Assembly (NCBI GenBank): GCA_022496805.1
Contig: CM040086.1
Span: forward strand, 3,164,501 to 3,228,500
Length of the DNA stretch: 64,000 bases
Direction of reading: 5' to 3'
Source of the DNA: Pohlia nutans
Lineage: Eukaryota; Streptophyta; Bryopsida; Bryales; Mniaceae
Part shown: positions 1-10,255 of the stretch, piece by piece
How the letters are laid out: each line of letters starts with the position of its first letter
Numbering within the stretch: the stretch's first letter is position 1
Made by a program: the position numbers and the translations under genes
Notes under the pieces: generated by a model
Told to the model about the DNA's origin: nothing
What the model saw: the letters and a program-made list of their open reading frames with translations, nothing else
Database searches by the model: none

Positions 1-2
1 AG

Positions 3-383
3 GAAATGTGTGTTGTCTCCAAGTACAGGGATCCCTCCAACCCGGACAAGCCTATTTTCCTGAAGCCACTTGCCATGTTATTCAAAAACTGCCCTGAGGC
101 AAACGAGTCAAACACACTCCTCATCGACGACTCACCCGACAAGAGTTGCATGAATGATCCTCGCAACTCCATCCACCCGTTTACATACCGCTCGGGTGAA
201 CCAGAGTCGTCACCCCCCGGGCTCGTGGCATTGCGCGACTGGCTGCTGAAGTTGCGTGAGTGGAGCCAACACATTCGGGAGTTTGTTGAAATGAATAGAC
301 CCCCGTGGTCGACACTACCTGTTGCAACTAACCCCGAGCGTGTGACACTCCTTCTGGAAGGACTGCCGGCTGTTGCAACCTAA
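3..383 (+). CDS. FCP1-like (NLI-interacting, HAD-type) phosphatase, 3' end only
   Basis: This is the last exon of a gene that begins before the window. The frame is open from base 3 and ends at TAA 381-383, giving about 126 residues. The segment KPIFLKPLAMLF, then NTLLIDDSPDKS and NSIHPFTYR, matches the C-terminal half of plant FCP1-homology (NLI-interacting factor-like) phosphatases of the HAD superfamily. The LIDDSPDKS stretch carries the two acidic residues of the late HAD motif that bind Mg2+. After the domain come two charged helical segments ending NPERVTLLLEGLPAVAT. Family members dephosphorylate proteins such as the RNA polymerase II C-terminal domain, but the substrate of this subgroup is not known to me. 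Bases 1-2 (AG) could be the acceptor splice site or part of a codon. The DxDxT nucleophile motif would lie upstream and is not visible. Confidence 0.82.
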   Translation, partial: EMCVVSKYRDPSNPDKPIFLKPLAMLFKNCPEANESNTLLIDDSPDKSCMNDPRNSIHPFTYRSGEPESSPPGLVALRDWLLKLREWSQHIREFVEMNRPPWSTLPVATNPERVTLLLEGLPAVAT

Positions 384-1760
384 AACCTAGATCAAGTACT
401 TAGATGGTACTTTAGGAAACCTTCTCTACCCAAACTCTGGATGAACCACAGTGGTACTCAACTTATAATAAGACTTGTCGGAAGTTTGTAAAGGATGAAT
501 TTCATTATTGATCCTTCTTGTGAATGTTAATTGCTTTCTTACGTATGCTTGTTTTCTAAGAGATCGGTGGGGGTTGCGGGGAGGCCACGGGCCGCATTGT
601 TTGATAGTCCCTCTACGTGTTTAGGGAGGTCTCTCTAAACCACACGTCCAGGGCCTTCGAGTCGGGTCTTCATGGGAAGCCCTCCTTGATCTCCCTTATA
701 GCTTGCAGCTCTTCGGGTGACCCCTAGTAGTCGTTGGTAATCCACAATTGGTACACCTGGGCAGCCATCCCGATGCGCTTCTAGCTCTCCTCTTCGTTTT
801 CGGTATGTGATCCACACTGTACTTGAAGTTGTTACCACCCAGGGTATCAAAAATATCTAGTTACCACTACGGGACATTCCAGTGTTTGTTTCAAACTCCC
901 CTGTCGTCACTTCCTTGCCCCGCAAACTAAGGTATGGAGCTCACCACATCCACTGATCCTGGATAGGGAGTTCTCCCTAGCGGGAAATAGCCTGATATCC
1001 CCATAGTTGGTAGTTATGCCCCCCACGCGGGTCGAATTTTGCACACTTTAGGAAGATCTCCCTAGACACTATGCGGGTCTGCCCATTTTTCGTGCACTTG
1101 CACGCTATTGCTGCGAGCAACCACCTCTCCGATAGGGAGGCCCTCCCTATCGACAGCTGCTCTCGATAGGGAGAAATCGCGTCGTCGGACCCATCTCCCT
1201 ATTCAGAAATCTTGCCATGCCTTAATTCCATACTCAAATCAGTCCAGATTTAACGAAATGTGTGTTTTAATGCTAAAGATGATCAAGACTAAGCTTTGTT
1301 GAGCATAAATTAGACCTAGAAAAAAAATCTCAACACCTATTTCACATATTGACTGCAATACTCTCGCCAAATGCTTTTTCTAATGAAAATGTATATTATT
1401 AAATGAGCAATGTCACAAAATGTGTCACAAATTCTTCCAAATTGACGGTTATGGTCTCATTCCTACAAATTTTTATTTAAAAAATGAAGGTACTATGCTT
1501 CACAATTCTATATTTTATAGTAATGCTAAGTGGAAAAAAATCAATCCAAACAGTGTACATTGAAAGCTCTATATATTGTGGCACATTGTGTTTTTGAACG
1601 GCCACACTAACAATTATTTTTCCAAAATATTCTGGTAAATTTCATCCAAATTTCATGAATTTTTTTCCAAATGAATGAAACATAGGTCAAATAGATGAGA
1701 GTTTGTCCAAATGAATGAATGTGCCCACACCAATTATTCACTCATAATATATGGTGATTT
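384..1760. other. intergenic, no gene recognised; short GATAGGGAG hairpins at 540-1215
   Basis: The first 150 bases are probably the 3' untranslated region of the phosphatase gene. From about 540 to 1215 the base composition is less AT-rich than the other spacers. The motif AGGGAG or its complement CTCCCT recurs there, including an almost perfect hairpin at 1130-1152. From 1300 to 1760 the sequence is AT-rich. ORFs here are short and resemble nothing I know. Confidence 0.5.
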
Positions 1761-1991
1761 CAGTGTGCTTCACTATATTTTTTGCTAATAGTGTCGCCTA
1801 CACTAAATGATTTTAAAAGGCTATAACTTTTTATGCAACATGAATATTTTTACCAACCATGCTTACAAAGTTCTTCTTACATATTTAGTTTCAATATCTT
1901 TCTTCTTGGTAAAAATGTTCATGTTGTGTAAAAATTTATAGCCTCAAGTAAATAGTTAGCATGGGTGGCACTATTAGCAAAAAGTACACTG
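1761..1991. mobile_element. inverted-repeat MITE, ends CAGTGTGCTT
   Basis: The ends CAGTGTGCTT (1761) and its complement (to 1991) begin two arms of about 100 bases. Both arms contain TTTTTGCTAATAGTG and a GGCTATAA...CAACATGAA stretch in inverted orientation. No clear target duplication is visible, so the superfamily is undecided. Confidence 0.45.
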
Positions 1992-2214
1992 ATTATCCCA
2001 TTTAGTGCATGTGGTGCTAATTCCCCAAAGCACGCACTATATTGCCAAATCTCAAAATTACTGAGGGTTGGATTAATTTACTAAGTGGCTGAAATCTTTA
2101 TATCAGGCTAATTTACAGCATATTGATATTTAGTATCACTTTCACTAATTTCCCATACACACTATAAACATCACATCCCTGTATCACATCACATATCTCT
2201 CCATCACATTCCAA

Positions 2215-2361
2215 ATACAAGTACGTCAAATTTGTAGGGTAGATTTTATGCTTGCAATGGACCTCTCATGTAGATCTCATGTACATTTGAGACATGCTAA
2301 TACTCTATTTTTAAGACTAGCATCTACTTCTATTCAAAGGGTCGATACGTTTAGGGGATAA
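2215..2361 (+). mobile_element. piggyBac-like MITE family 2, 3' fragment
   Basis: It matches the right half of the copies at 2812-3141 and 3581-3910 (motifs ATGCTTGCAATGG and CTCATGTACATTTGAG) and ends TTTAGGGGATAA, a mutated TTTAGGGGTTAA terminus. The left half is missing. Confidence 0.55.
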
Positions 2362-2581
2362 TTAACCCTCAAAGGTCCTTGGGGATAGTAGATACGTTGC
2401 CGTATATTTGACATTTGGTGTAAGTAGAAAGTTCTAAATTGAGATCCCAATAGCTTTTAAGACCATGTAGACATGAATTTAAACTTCAATTTTGATATGA
2501 AACTCATAGAAGGTGTAGAACCATTCCAAATACAATGAAATACAACCGTATAATACTGGCCGGAATGGGCAATCTGGACCT

Positions 2582-2815
2582 TTAACCCCTAAACGTCCCA
2601 TGGGGATAGTATATACAGTTGTCACATGACTGGGATTTGCTACCAATAAGAAACTCTAAATTGGGATCTCAAGAACTCACTAAAACTTCATTGATTTAAA
2701 TTTCAACTTTTCTTTTGAGCTCAAACCCATTAAAAATGTGAATCCATTTCAAATACAACCAAAACACACCGTATTCTACTGACCGCAAAGGCACATTCAC
2801 GCGTTTAGGGTATAA
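2582..2815 (+). mobile_element. piggyBac-like MITE family 1, copy 1
   Basis: It starts TTAACCCCTAAACGTCCC, then ATGGGGATAGTATATAC, and ends ACGCGTTTAGGG followed by ATAA, a mutated TTAA. About 230 bases long. Five further copies are at 17384, 29543, 32182, 36261 and 53009. It has no coding capacity. Confidence 0.75.
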
Positions 2816-3141
2816 CCCCTAAACGTCCCAACGTCCAAAAACTGAATCACGAACAGATTTGAAGCATTGTAACTTTCTAATACAACCTCGGATAATTTTC
2901 ATCCAAGTCACTTTTGAAAGACTATTAAATTCTCTACCACTTACAATAAATCTCTTGTGATGGAGAGTTGTTGATAATATTGGAGAGGCCTCCAGCTACA
3001 AGTATGTCTAATTTTTTGGGTAAATTTTATACTTGCAATGGTCTTCTCATGTACACCTCATGTACATCTCAGCCATGCTAGTATCTACTTTTGCGGCTAG
3101 AATCTACTTTTGTTTAAAGGGTTGGTACGTTTAGGGGTTAA
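2812..3141 (+). mobile_element. piggyBac-like MITE family 2, copy 1
   Basis: The ends are CCCCTAAACGTCCC and GTACGTTTAGGGG with TTAA at 3138-3141. The body matches 3581-3910 along its length (CCAAGTCACTTTTGAAAG, CTCTACCA, GGAGAGGCCTCCA). Confidence 0.7.
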
Positions 3142-3163
3142 GGGTTAACTAGTTGGATTTTAA

Positions 3164-3581
3164 AGGTATGTTCGCACCTGGCTTTAGAGGTGGTCTTACA
3201 AGGGGGTCTTACATCCTTAAAAAAGTGTGTGTTCCCACCTACATTCTTTAGTAATTACCAATCCTACATGGATGTACACATGGCACACTTTTAAGAATAG
3301 GTATTAGCTAACATTTAGGAGGACAAAAAATATTTGAGCAATAGTAGGCAATTGTTAAGGGAGCACCAAAATAGGAAATATTCCCTAGTTTTGAACACTA
3401 AAGAATGGTCTTAGCTAATGTGGCACTTGAGGGGCCATTATGTAATCCCCCTACTATTAGGAGCTACCTTTCCAAACCTCATTGATGACACCTTTCCTAC
3501 AAAGAAGGTATTTTTCCCAAAATTGTGGGGGTGTTAAATTTTTATCCACGGTCTTTGCAAAGGCCAAGTGCGAACAGGCCT
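3164..3581. mobile_element. PIF/Harbinger-like MITE, ends AGGTATGTTCGCAC
   Basis: The inverted ends AGGTATGTTCGCACCTGGC (left) and the complement of AGGCCTGTTCGCACTTGGC (right) are flanked by TAA on both sides (3161-3163 and 3582-3584). The TWA target duplication suits PIF/Harbinger. The right TSD overlaps the TTAA start of the next element. Confidence 0.6.
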
Positions 3582-3910
3582 TAACTCCTAAACGTCATAG
3601 CGTCCAGAAACTGGATCATGAACGGATTCAAAGTCATGTAACTTTTTCATGCAATGTGGGATGACTTTCATCCAAGTCACCTTTGCAAGCCTATTAAGTT
3701 CTCTACCAATGAGAGTAAATCTCTTGTGATGGGGAGAGGTCCATAATATTGGAGAGGCCTCCAAATGCAAATATGTCAAATTTGTTGGGTAGATTTCATG
3801 CATGCAATGGTCCTTTCATGTACACTTATTGTACATTTGAGTCATGCTAAAATCTATTTTTCAGGCTAACATCTACTTGCGTTCAAAGGATCGGTACGTT
3901 AAGGGGTTAA
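3581..3910 (+). mobile_element. piggyBac-like MITE family 2, copy 2
   Basis: TTAACTCCTAAACGTC at the left and ACGTTAAGGGGTTAA at the right, TTAA at both ends. It is colinear with the copy at 2812-3141. Confidence 0.68.
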
Positions 3911-3924
3911 GGCAGTTGGAGTAG

Positions 3925-4006
3925 TAGTTTGAGCAATTAGGAAACATGAGACAAATAGTTTGAGCTATCAGGAAACATGAGACAAATAGTTTGAGCAATC
4001 AGGAAG
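3925..4006 (+). repeat. 31-bp tandem repeat, three units
   Basis: Units begin TAGTTTGAGCWATCAGGAAA at 3925, 3956 and 3987, with a period of 31 bases. The repeat lies about 200 bases upstream of the start codon at 4203, so it may be in that gene's promoter. Confidence 0.8.
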
Positions 4007-4202
4007 CTTATTATGGGACAGAGGGAGAATTGCATTGCAATGGAGTAAGAATTGATTTGAGTACGGAAGAAGCCCCACCGACTGTGACTTGTGCAGGTCC
4101 TCCTCAGGTTTTGGATGCACGCGTGCAATTAGGGTTTAGGGTTGAAGGAAACCCAGGAAAACGTCGTGCAGGGAATTGGGTTTTCCCCCGCCCCGCCCCG
4201 CC

Positions 4203-7200
4203 ATGGAAGACGACGAGGATTGGCTTCGAGTGACTCCGGGGACGCGATCGCCAGAGGAGGACACAGACACACCGCAGAGGAAGAGGCCGAAGAAAGTGGT
4301 GACCCTGGACGACATCCTGGAAGCCGACCACAAGGAGACGGTGCGCAAGCAGAAGCCCAAGCAACAGACCATCCACAACAAGCGGTTGCAGCAGAAAGCC
4401 AAGCTCAAATCGCATCTCTACAGCTCCTCCGATGGCGACAGCGATGGGGAGGATCTCCCCGTCCCCCAGCAGATGCTCGACGAGCTGGAGAAGCAGGTCA
4501 CCGCTGGCGCCGGGGAGGAAGTCGAGCCGGAATGGGGTTTACCTGTTCTCGGATTCCTCGCCCAACGCCAAACCCTACCTCCGGTATGTATGAAAATCAT
4601 CAATTTCAGGCTCAGAAACCCTCCCTCTTTGCACCTTCTTAGGCAAACAGTCCTGCATTCGATGTCGTTTGTACTGTTTTCTTCTTGATGATGTTGGTTT
4701 TAAACTACTCCCTCCGTCCCAAAATTATTTTCATGTTTGAAAGTCATGTTTGAAAGTGCTTTTTTAAGTAGGTCAAATAAATACTTCCTTGGGGCTAATT
4801 TTATTTAGGTTGCAATGAACACATGCAATGTTCTTCAATCATTCTAGTGACACAATTTGGAACCTCTTTTAATCATATTTCTTACAATATGATCAATGAA
4901 ATTGGCTCAAAGAAATACCAAGCAGGACAATAACTTTGGGACGGAGGGAGTATGATGTTGACTTTGTCTCTATCATAAAACCAATGAGATCATATTTTAA
5001 GGAATTTCTTGAGATGGTCATTTAGTTTGCACTCCCACTAAACCAGAAGAACTCTCGAAACTTCACAACGACTCTGATTTTATGAAGTCTAGGGTGAATT
5101 CTGTGGTCTATGTGGATGATATTAACCCCTAAAGGACCAAGGATTCATGGTTTTAAAATGATCATATTGTGAAATATATAATTCGGTTTGGACCAAATTT
5201 TATATCTTCAGAATCGGTGAAGAACATTGCATGTTTGGGTCAAAAAACAAATAAATTTGATCAAGATGAAGTCTACATAAAACCTACTAAAAAAACATGA
5301 AGCCCCCTGGAGGCCTTATGTTCCTTTAGGGGTTAACTCTGGTATTAAAGAAATGATGAGTAAAACTAAATTGGTCTCAAAGAATTACTACCAGAATGTC
5401 AACTAAGTTGCTTCCTTGGAGAAATTATTTAGAAAGAAATGCACTCATACCTTTCCTTCCTGCATGTCTGACCTAGTGAGATTCCTCCATACATTGGAAA
5501 ATCATAAATTTCAGGCTCAGAAACCCTCACTCTTTGCACCTTCTTAGGCAAACAGTCCTGTATTCGATGTCATTTGTACTGTTTTCTTCTTGACAAGAAA
5601 TGATGAATAAAACCAAATTGGTCTCAATGAATTACTCCCTCCGTCACAAAATTATTGTCCTAGTTTTTGGCGTGTTTTAATTTAACACATTTTTTTCCCA
5701 AAAAACCCGTCTCAGTACTCGAAAAATGGTCTATCTTCAATAGTAGTATGTAGTTTTTGTCACTCTTGTTGTCCGCCTTGTTTGAAGTGGACAAAGCTCA
5801 CGTTTGAAGTATAAAACATAGGACAAATATTGCAAAAAGAAATTTGCCAAAAACTAGGACAATAATTTTGGGACGGAGGGAGTACTACCAGAATGTCTCT
5901 AGAGCTAACTAAGCTGCTTTTCCTTGGGAGAAATTATTTCGAAAGAAATGCACACATACATACCTTATGTCTGATCTAGTAGTGTATATTGGTTTGGTGT
6001 TAGATCCATGGAGGTGCGGCGCCCGCTCTTGTTCGGGCGTTGCAAAATTCCAAGGACGAGGAAGGGCGTGAATTGTCGCTGGAGGATTTAGCCAGGTCGG
6101 GGTTTCTGCGATCATGGGCTCTCTGTGCAAAGAGATGCGATGAGTCTACGTTACGGTGGGCGTACCACCAAATGGCATACGCAAGTGACGAATCTCTGGA
6201 AAGGTCGGCCTGCAGGTTTTTGTGTGATTTAGTCTCGCGAATTTCTACGGTAAGAGCATGCACACCCTTCTCCCTTCAGTTCACCCTACTGCAGTATAAT
6301 CACATCCAAGATTTGGTGTCAGAAGCTATCCTCTCCACACCAATGATCTCATAACCATTTTATGACATTTAGAACATTATGCGACCTCCCACATAAATGG
6401 TATCTACTTTTGTTACCCAGTGCATACAATACTCACGATACCTCTATAATATCTGGCAATACCCTTGATATATTAAGGTGATACCATGATGATATCCGCG
6501 GATATCACCTCATGAAGTTGCTACATATTTATACCATGATGAGCATTCTCGCCACATTTCAATTTTTTTTTCATTTTCTTTCTTCGTATGTTTAGCAGCC
6601 CCATTTTTTTTGGGTAGAAATCCAGCTAATTTTAGCCAGTTTTGAGATCACTGCTCTCCATACCCTTGTACTGCTTTAATCACCCTCTACCCTCTATACA
6701 GTGCGTGAACCAATCACTATCACTATACATGGGTAATCATTATTGTCCATCAATCTAGGAAACTGAGCTCTTCCTTGAATTAGCTGTAGAGGTTCTCTAG
6801 AAGCATCACTATATGTGGCCCAAAAGGCGAGGCCAATTTCCAGAGTCAAAGGGTGGATACAGGCATAGGGTGTGCATGCTCTAAGCTCTGCTTTCATCTC
6901 CGTTGATTGACTTACACTATAATTAACACGATGTAATTTGATGTGATTTGATGTTTGCAGGATGCGGAGGCGCCATTTGAGATGGCATGGCTACCAAGCC
7001 TGGCCGATCTGAAAAAAACACTGACAGTATATGGGTACACGGAATACGAAGGAGGCTCTGAAGACACAGAAACTTGCAGCATGCAGGGAATACCTGCAAA
7101 GAATTTGCGATCCGTGCTTGAATTCATCGCCGCGTGCTTTGTGAGACGGGCTGTTGTGGAACCTTATTACAAACCTATAGACGTTGTGAAGCTTTTGGTG

Positions 7201-7776
7201 ATCATGGTACACCTTACCCTTGAGCGAGGATTGCTTGAAATATTGGACAAAATCCAAGACTGCATTCTGGTGTTGCTCCGGTATTTTAGCCCGGAGGAGT
7301 GGGAAGCGTACTGTTCGCACGATTTCAATGGGATTGCAGGCATGATCGCGGAGTTCGCAGGAAAACCTCAGAATTCTGTTTTTGTGCTTGGAGTGTTGAG
7401 TGGGCTGGGCAAGCGCTCGGTGGACTTGCAACGCCATTTGGCTCTCCATGAGCTAACGAATCTTGGGCGACGGAGAAAGCTTCTGGCAGGCTCTAGAGAG
7501 GTGGCTGCATTGTTTGAAAATGTGAATTTGAGGGCCAAGTTTGTGGACTTCAAGAGGCTCTTCTATCAGGTCGAGATTGCAGATACATTCTTGTGGGGCA
7601 ATGAAGGTGACGATGCTGCCAGGTCGGCATGGCTCAAGTTCCTGGGATCATGCTCCAGGCAGATTTATATTGGTGATGAGCGTCCCTTTGCCACCCGGCT
7701 GCGGAACACCGCTTCTTTCTTGGTGCAAAAATATGAACATGACAGCGCCCCTGCCATAGCTGCTCAAGAGGACTAA
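4203..7776 (+). CDS. unknown plant protein, 480 aa, three exons (possibly ASAP1/Nse5-like)
   Basis: The exons are 4203-4583, 6004-6249 and 6961-7776. All junctions are GT-AG and phase 0, giving 127+82+271 residues. The N-terminus is acidic and basic in turn (MEDDEDWLRV, QRKRPKKVVTLDDILEAD, then a Ser/Asp cluster SSSDGDSDGED), typical of an intrinsically disordered nuclear segment. Exons 2-3 are helical and leucine-rich (LARSGFLRSWALCAKRCDES, KPIDVVKLLVIMVHLTLERG). No catalytic motif or membrane span is seen. The layout resembles the plant SNI1-associated ASAP1 (Nse5-like) subunit of the SMC5/6 DNA-repair complex, but this rests on memory of the general pattern, not an alignment. Upstream in-frame codons (from 4176) are possible, but 4203 starts the acidic motif. 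Intron 1 (1420 bp) holds two Stowaway and one piggyBac-like MITE. Intron 2 (711 bp) is mostly a PIF-like MITE. Confidence 0.72.
4708..4950. mobile_element. Stowaway-like MITE, copy 1
   Basis: The termini CTCCCTCCGTCCCAAAATTA and GGGACGGAGGGAG are flanked by TA (4706-4707 and 4951-4952). This is the standard plant Stowaway (Tc1/mariner-derived) end. The interior (CATGTTTGAAAGTGC) is shared with 49089-49312. Confidence 0.9.
5122..5336 (+). mobile_element. piggyBac-like MITE family 3, copy 1
   Basis: TTAACCCCTAAAGGACC at the left, TTCCTTTAGGGGTTAA at the right, about 210 bases. The internal text GGACCAAGGATTCATGG recurs at 34025, 39870 and in the repeats at 49548-50385. Confidence 0.72.
5635..5882. 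mobile_element. Stowaway-like MITE, copy 2
   Basis: Ends CTCCCTCCGTC and GGACGGAGGGAG, TA at 5633-5634 and 5883-5884. The duplicated intron segment at 5381-5395 (GAATTACTACCAG) is the matching empty site with a single TA. The interior (CTAGTTTTTGGC) is shared with 22629-22875. Confidence 0.92.
6254..6881. mobile_element. PIF/Harbinger-like MITE at the 5' splice site of intron 2
   Basis: The inverted ends GAGCATGCACACCCT are flanked by TAA (6251-6253 and 6882-6884). The left TAA is part of the splice donor GTAAGAG, since exon 2 ends at 6249. Without the element the donor would read GTAAGC, so the insertion left a good donor. A second element (6341-6653) is nested inside. Confidence 0.72.
6341..6653. 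mobile_element. CAGTGATCTC-ended transposable element, copy 1 (hAT- or Mutator-like)
   Basis: The ends CAATGATCTCATAACC and the complement of CAGTGATCTCAAAACTGG enclose about 313 bases with no coding capacity. The flanks CTCTCCACAC (6331-6340) and CTCTCCATAC (6654-6663) look like a target duplication of 8-10 bases with one difference. The body matches the element that forms lipase intron 2 (50625-51277), including GGTGATATCATGATGATATC and GAAGTTGCTACATATTTA. It is nested in the PIF-like MITE. Confidence 0.72.
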
Positions 7777-8766
7777 GGTATTCTCAACGCCTTGATCACT
7801 TACGCAAAATGAATCACTGTTTATTGTTTACTTAAACATTCTTTAGCAGTTGTTAGAACTCACCCTTTTCCACTGTGAATGACAACCTCAAAAAAAAGAC
7901 TCAAAAATTCTGCAATTCACTTCAATGTAGAGAGCATGCATGGCGCTCAGTGAATGTCTTCATGTACCTTAAGTTACCTCCCACTTGGGGATGAGCTCAA
8001 GATTTTGAATGAAAAGAATCTAGGTTCTTTTTCCAAGGGTGTTGAGGCAGCTCCTCAAGAGTGTTATGTCTTATTTTAAAATTTTAAATTCTTGGTGTTT
8101 TGGTTGAAACAGTGGATGGGGCAATTCCATAACATTCTTAAGTTGTTCTATGAGTGCACGTAGCGTACTATTCATCTGACAGCATATTAAAATTAGGATA
8201 TGATTTTGATTCATTCAATATGACAGAATGGTGTGCTATAACATGGTAATTCTGTGCCAATTCAGAAATTCCTGTTAGAGAGCTATCGAAGTGATTGATG
8301 TTTAAGGGACTTCCCCAAAATTCTCGAGCTCAAGGTGTAAGAGGATTTGTGCCAAAGAAAGGATTGAAGCATCTTATTATTTCTTGAATTAGCAGATGGG
8401 CCAAAGGTGATAAGAGCTCTTTTCAAGAACTTCATGTGCACAGGTATGGATTGTTTGGATATGGTGGAAGTTGTGAAGGTTTCATTGGTAGACATCTTGA
8501 AGTCAACAGTAGGATTTGATGGTCCGGTGAACATCGAACCATGGGTGGGTTGAAGAGACACTTTATTTATTCGCGCCGGCCTCGACAGAGGACCAGAGTT
8601 CTTACTGTTAGGATTTGATGTATAGGAACCAAATCTATACTTTCTACATGAATATGTACATATTCTTTAAATTTTGGAGTAGATGAGTAATTTCTTATTG
8701 TTTTTGAGTCCTTGTTGTCTTTCAGTTGTGCCCTACCACTCACTCATTGGCAGTACAACTTTCATT
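7777..8766. other. 3' flank; short unrecognised coding-like remnant at 8361-8550
   Basis: The first part is probably the 3' untranslated region of the preceding gene. A 60-codon open stretch on the + strand near 8375-8553 (LELADGPKVIRALFKNF..., ending EPWVG and a stop) reads like old coding sequence. It has no start codon or clear splice sites and I do not recognise it. A short tail ACTTTATTTATTCGCGCCGG at 8560 recurs at 33430 and looks like the 3' end of a retroposon. Confidence 0.35.
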
Positions 8767-9307
8767 TTAACCCTTATCGTTCCGATTCAACACTGTTTTT
8801 AAAGAAGCATTATAAAATGTTTGATGAAAACCAAAAATGGGGTTGCTGGTAAAAGCAAAGTTGCAAATGTCATTATGAAGATCACATCGCTATAGTTGGA
8901 TTTATTCTTTTTTATTTTTTATTTTAAAATTAATTGTGCAAGGTTTTCTGTTGAATTTCAATTTAAAAATCCCAAATTAGCACCAAAAATTTTAAAAATA
9001 ATTAATGAAATCAGAATAACACGTACTACGAGATGGTGTGGTTTCCATTATTTGATTCTACTTATTTTGGAAAATTATATTTAAGGTCCCATTTTTTGAA
9101 CTAAGAATGAAACTTGACATAATCGAATTCAATTTCGTTGTTTTTCTAAAAATCATAATAACCTATTTTGAAGATCCAAACCGTACAAAAGATAGTCAAC
9201 TTGCTCAAGAACCAAGAGAAATTTTGGTGAATGAAAATTGTCCAATTTGGATGAGAATCTAGCAGTTTCAATCTGTGTGTCGTCCACATAGTGACCATTA
9301 GCGTTAA
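8767..9307 (-). mobile_element. piggyBac-like MITE family 5, copy 1 (reverse)
   Basis: TTAACCCTTATCGTTCC at the left and a right end running into GCGTTAACCC. The body matches 10252-10809 in reverse. The right TTAA (9304-9307) is shared with the next element. Confidence 0.65.
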
Positions 9308-10255
9308 CCCTTTAGTGCCCAGGCGATCACCAAGTGGTCACTCGATCATTTGAAACTAAAATGACTGGAGATCTATGAGGGATTAGAACTTTGACAAATG
9401 TGTAACTTTTGAGTACACACCCTCCTGAAGAAAAAAAATCCGCAATCCAATTTGTGCAGCTATTGAAATACATATGTACAAAACTAAAAACTGCAGAATA
9501 CGTTCAAATACATTGTAAGGAAATCCCTCCGTGTGTAAGAAGATGTCTGCGTTCTGGATGGTCTGAGGACGAGTTCTAGTTATCTGTGCATGACAGTGGT
9601 AAAGATAGGACACGTGCCAATGACCTGAGAGATAAAGAGTAGTTTGGAAGGAAACTACGAGCGATATGTATACTGCTAATCACATTGGGGGTAAAACGTT
9701 GATGTTGGTTTGTTTTTTTGTCGATCTGGATGTGAATTTTCATGATTTCAGAGGTTCAAGTTTTGCTTGTTACCCTCTGGGTGCTTGATTTTGATCACCA
9801 AGATTATTAGGCCCACCAATTCTCCGTATAAAAGCTTCTTGTAAATTGTACATTTCTGAGTATGTTTTGATTAAAAAATCGTGTAAAATCGACATATTTT
9901 TTTGTTCTGCATGTATCATACACTTTTGTGATCAAGACGAGGTACCCCATAGCTGAACTGCATCGACAAAAATTATGCAAAATTGGACTGGAATTTGTAC
10001 AACATCAAAGACAACCACCCCCCAGATCATGTCTAATGTCCAACGAAATACGGTCTGTTTGGATGTTATAATATCAAAATCCCACCGTCAAATGTGAGTC
10101 TAAATTTGGGATGTCGTCTAACAACGAGTAAACTCTATTTTTATATGGTTATATTCCAAAAATAGCCCTTGTAGTTCTCTCTAGATGAAAAATAAAAACA
10201 AAAACACAGAAAACCAGTATTCTGCCCAGAACACCTCTGGACGCGAAAGAGTTAA
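9304..10255 (+). mobile_element. piggyBac-like MITE family 4, divergent copy
   Basis: TTAACCCTTTAGTGCCCAG at the left and GAAAGAGTTAA at the right. The left terminus equals that of 30754-31564 and 35288-36264, but the interior is diverged (for example CGATCACCAAGTGGTCAC). About 950 bases, no coding capacity. Confidence 0.6.

Larger units (their letters stand above)
2362..3148 (+). mobile_element. piggyBac-like MITE family 7, interrupted by two other MITEs
   Basis: The left end TTAACCCTCAAAGGTCC starts at 2362. The body runs to GGACCTTTAA at 2585. The missing right tip GGGTTAA reappears at 3142-3148, after the two inserted elements at 2582-2815 and 2812-3141. The TTAA used for insertion is the one inside the family-7 terminus (CCTTTAAGGG). 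A complete copy of the family is at 23671-23900, in the opposite orientation. Confidence 0.7.
4594..5970 (+). repeat. tandem duplication inside intron 1
   Basis: The stretch beginning ATTTCAGGCTCAGAAACCCT occurs at about 4604 and again at 5510, about 95 bases each. A second pair, starting AAATGATGARTAAAAC and running through GAATTACTACCAGAATG to GAAAGAAATGCAC, occurs at 5350-5480 and 5598-5970. The later copy is interrupted by a Stowaway MITE. Confidence 0.75.

Noticed and set aside
635..850. 71-codon minus-strand ORF
   Set aside because: No homology that I recognise, no start context, and it lies in the hairpin-rich spacer.
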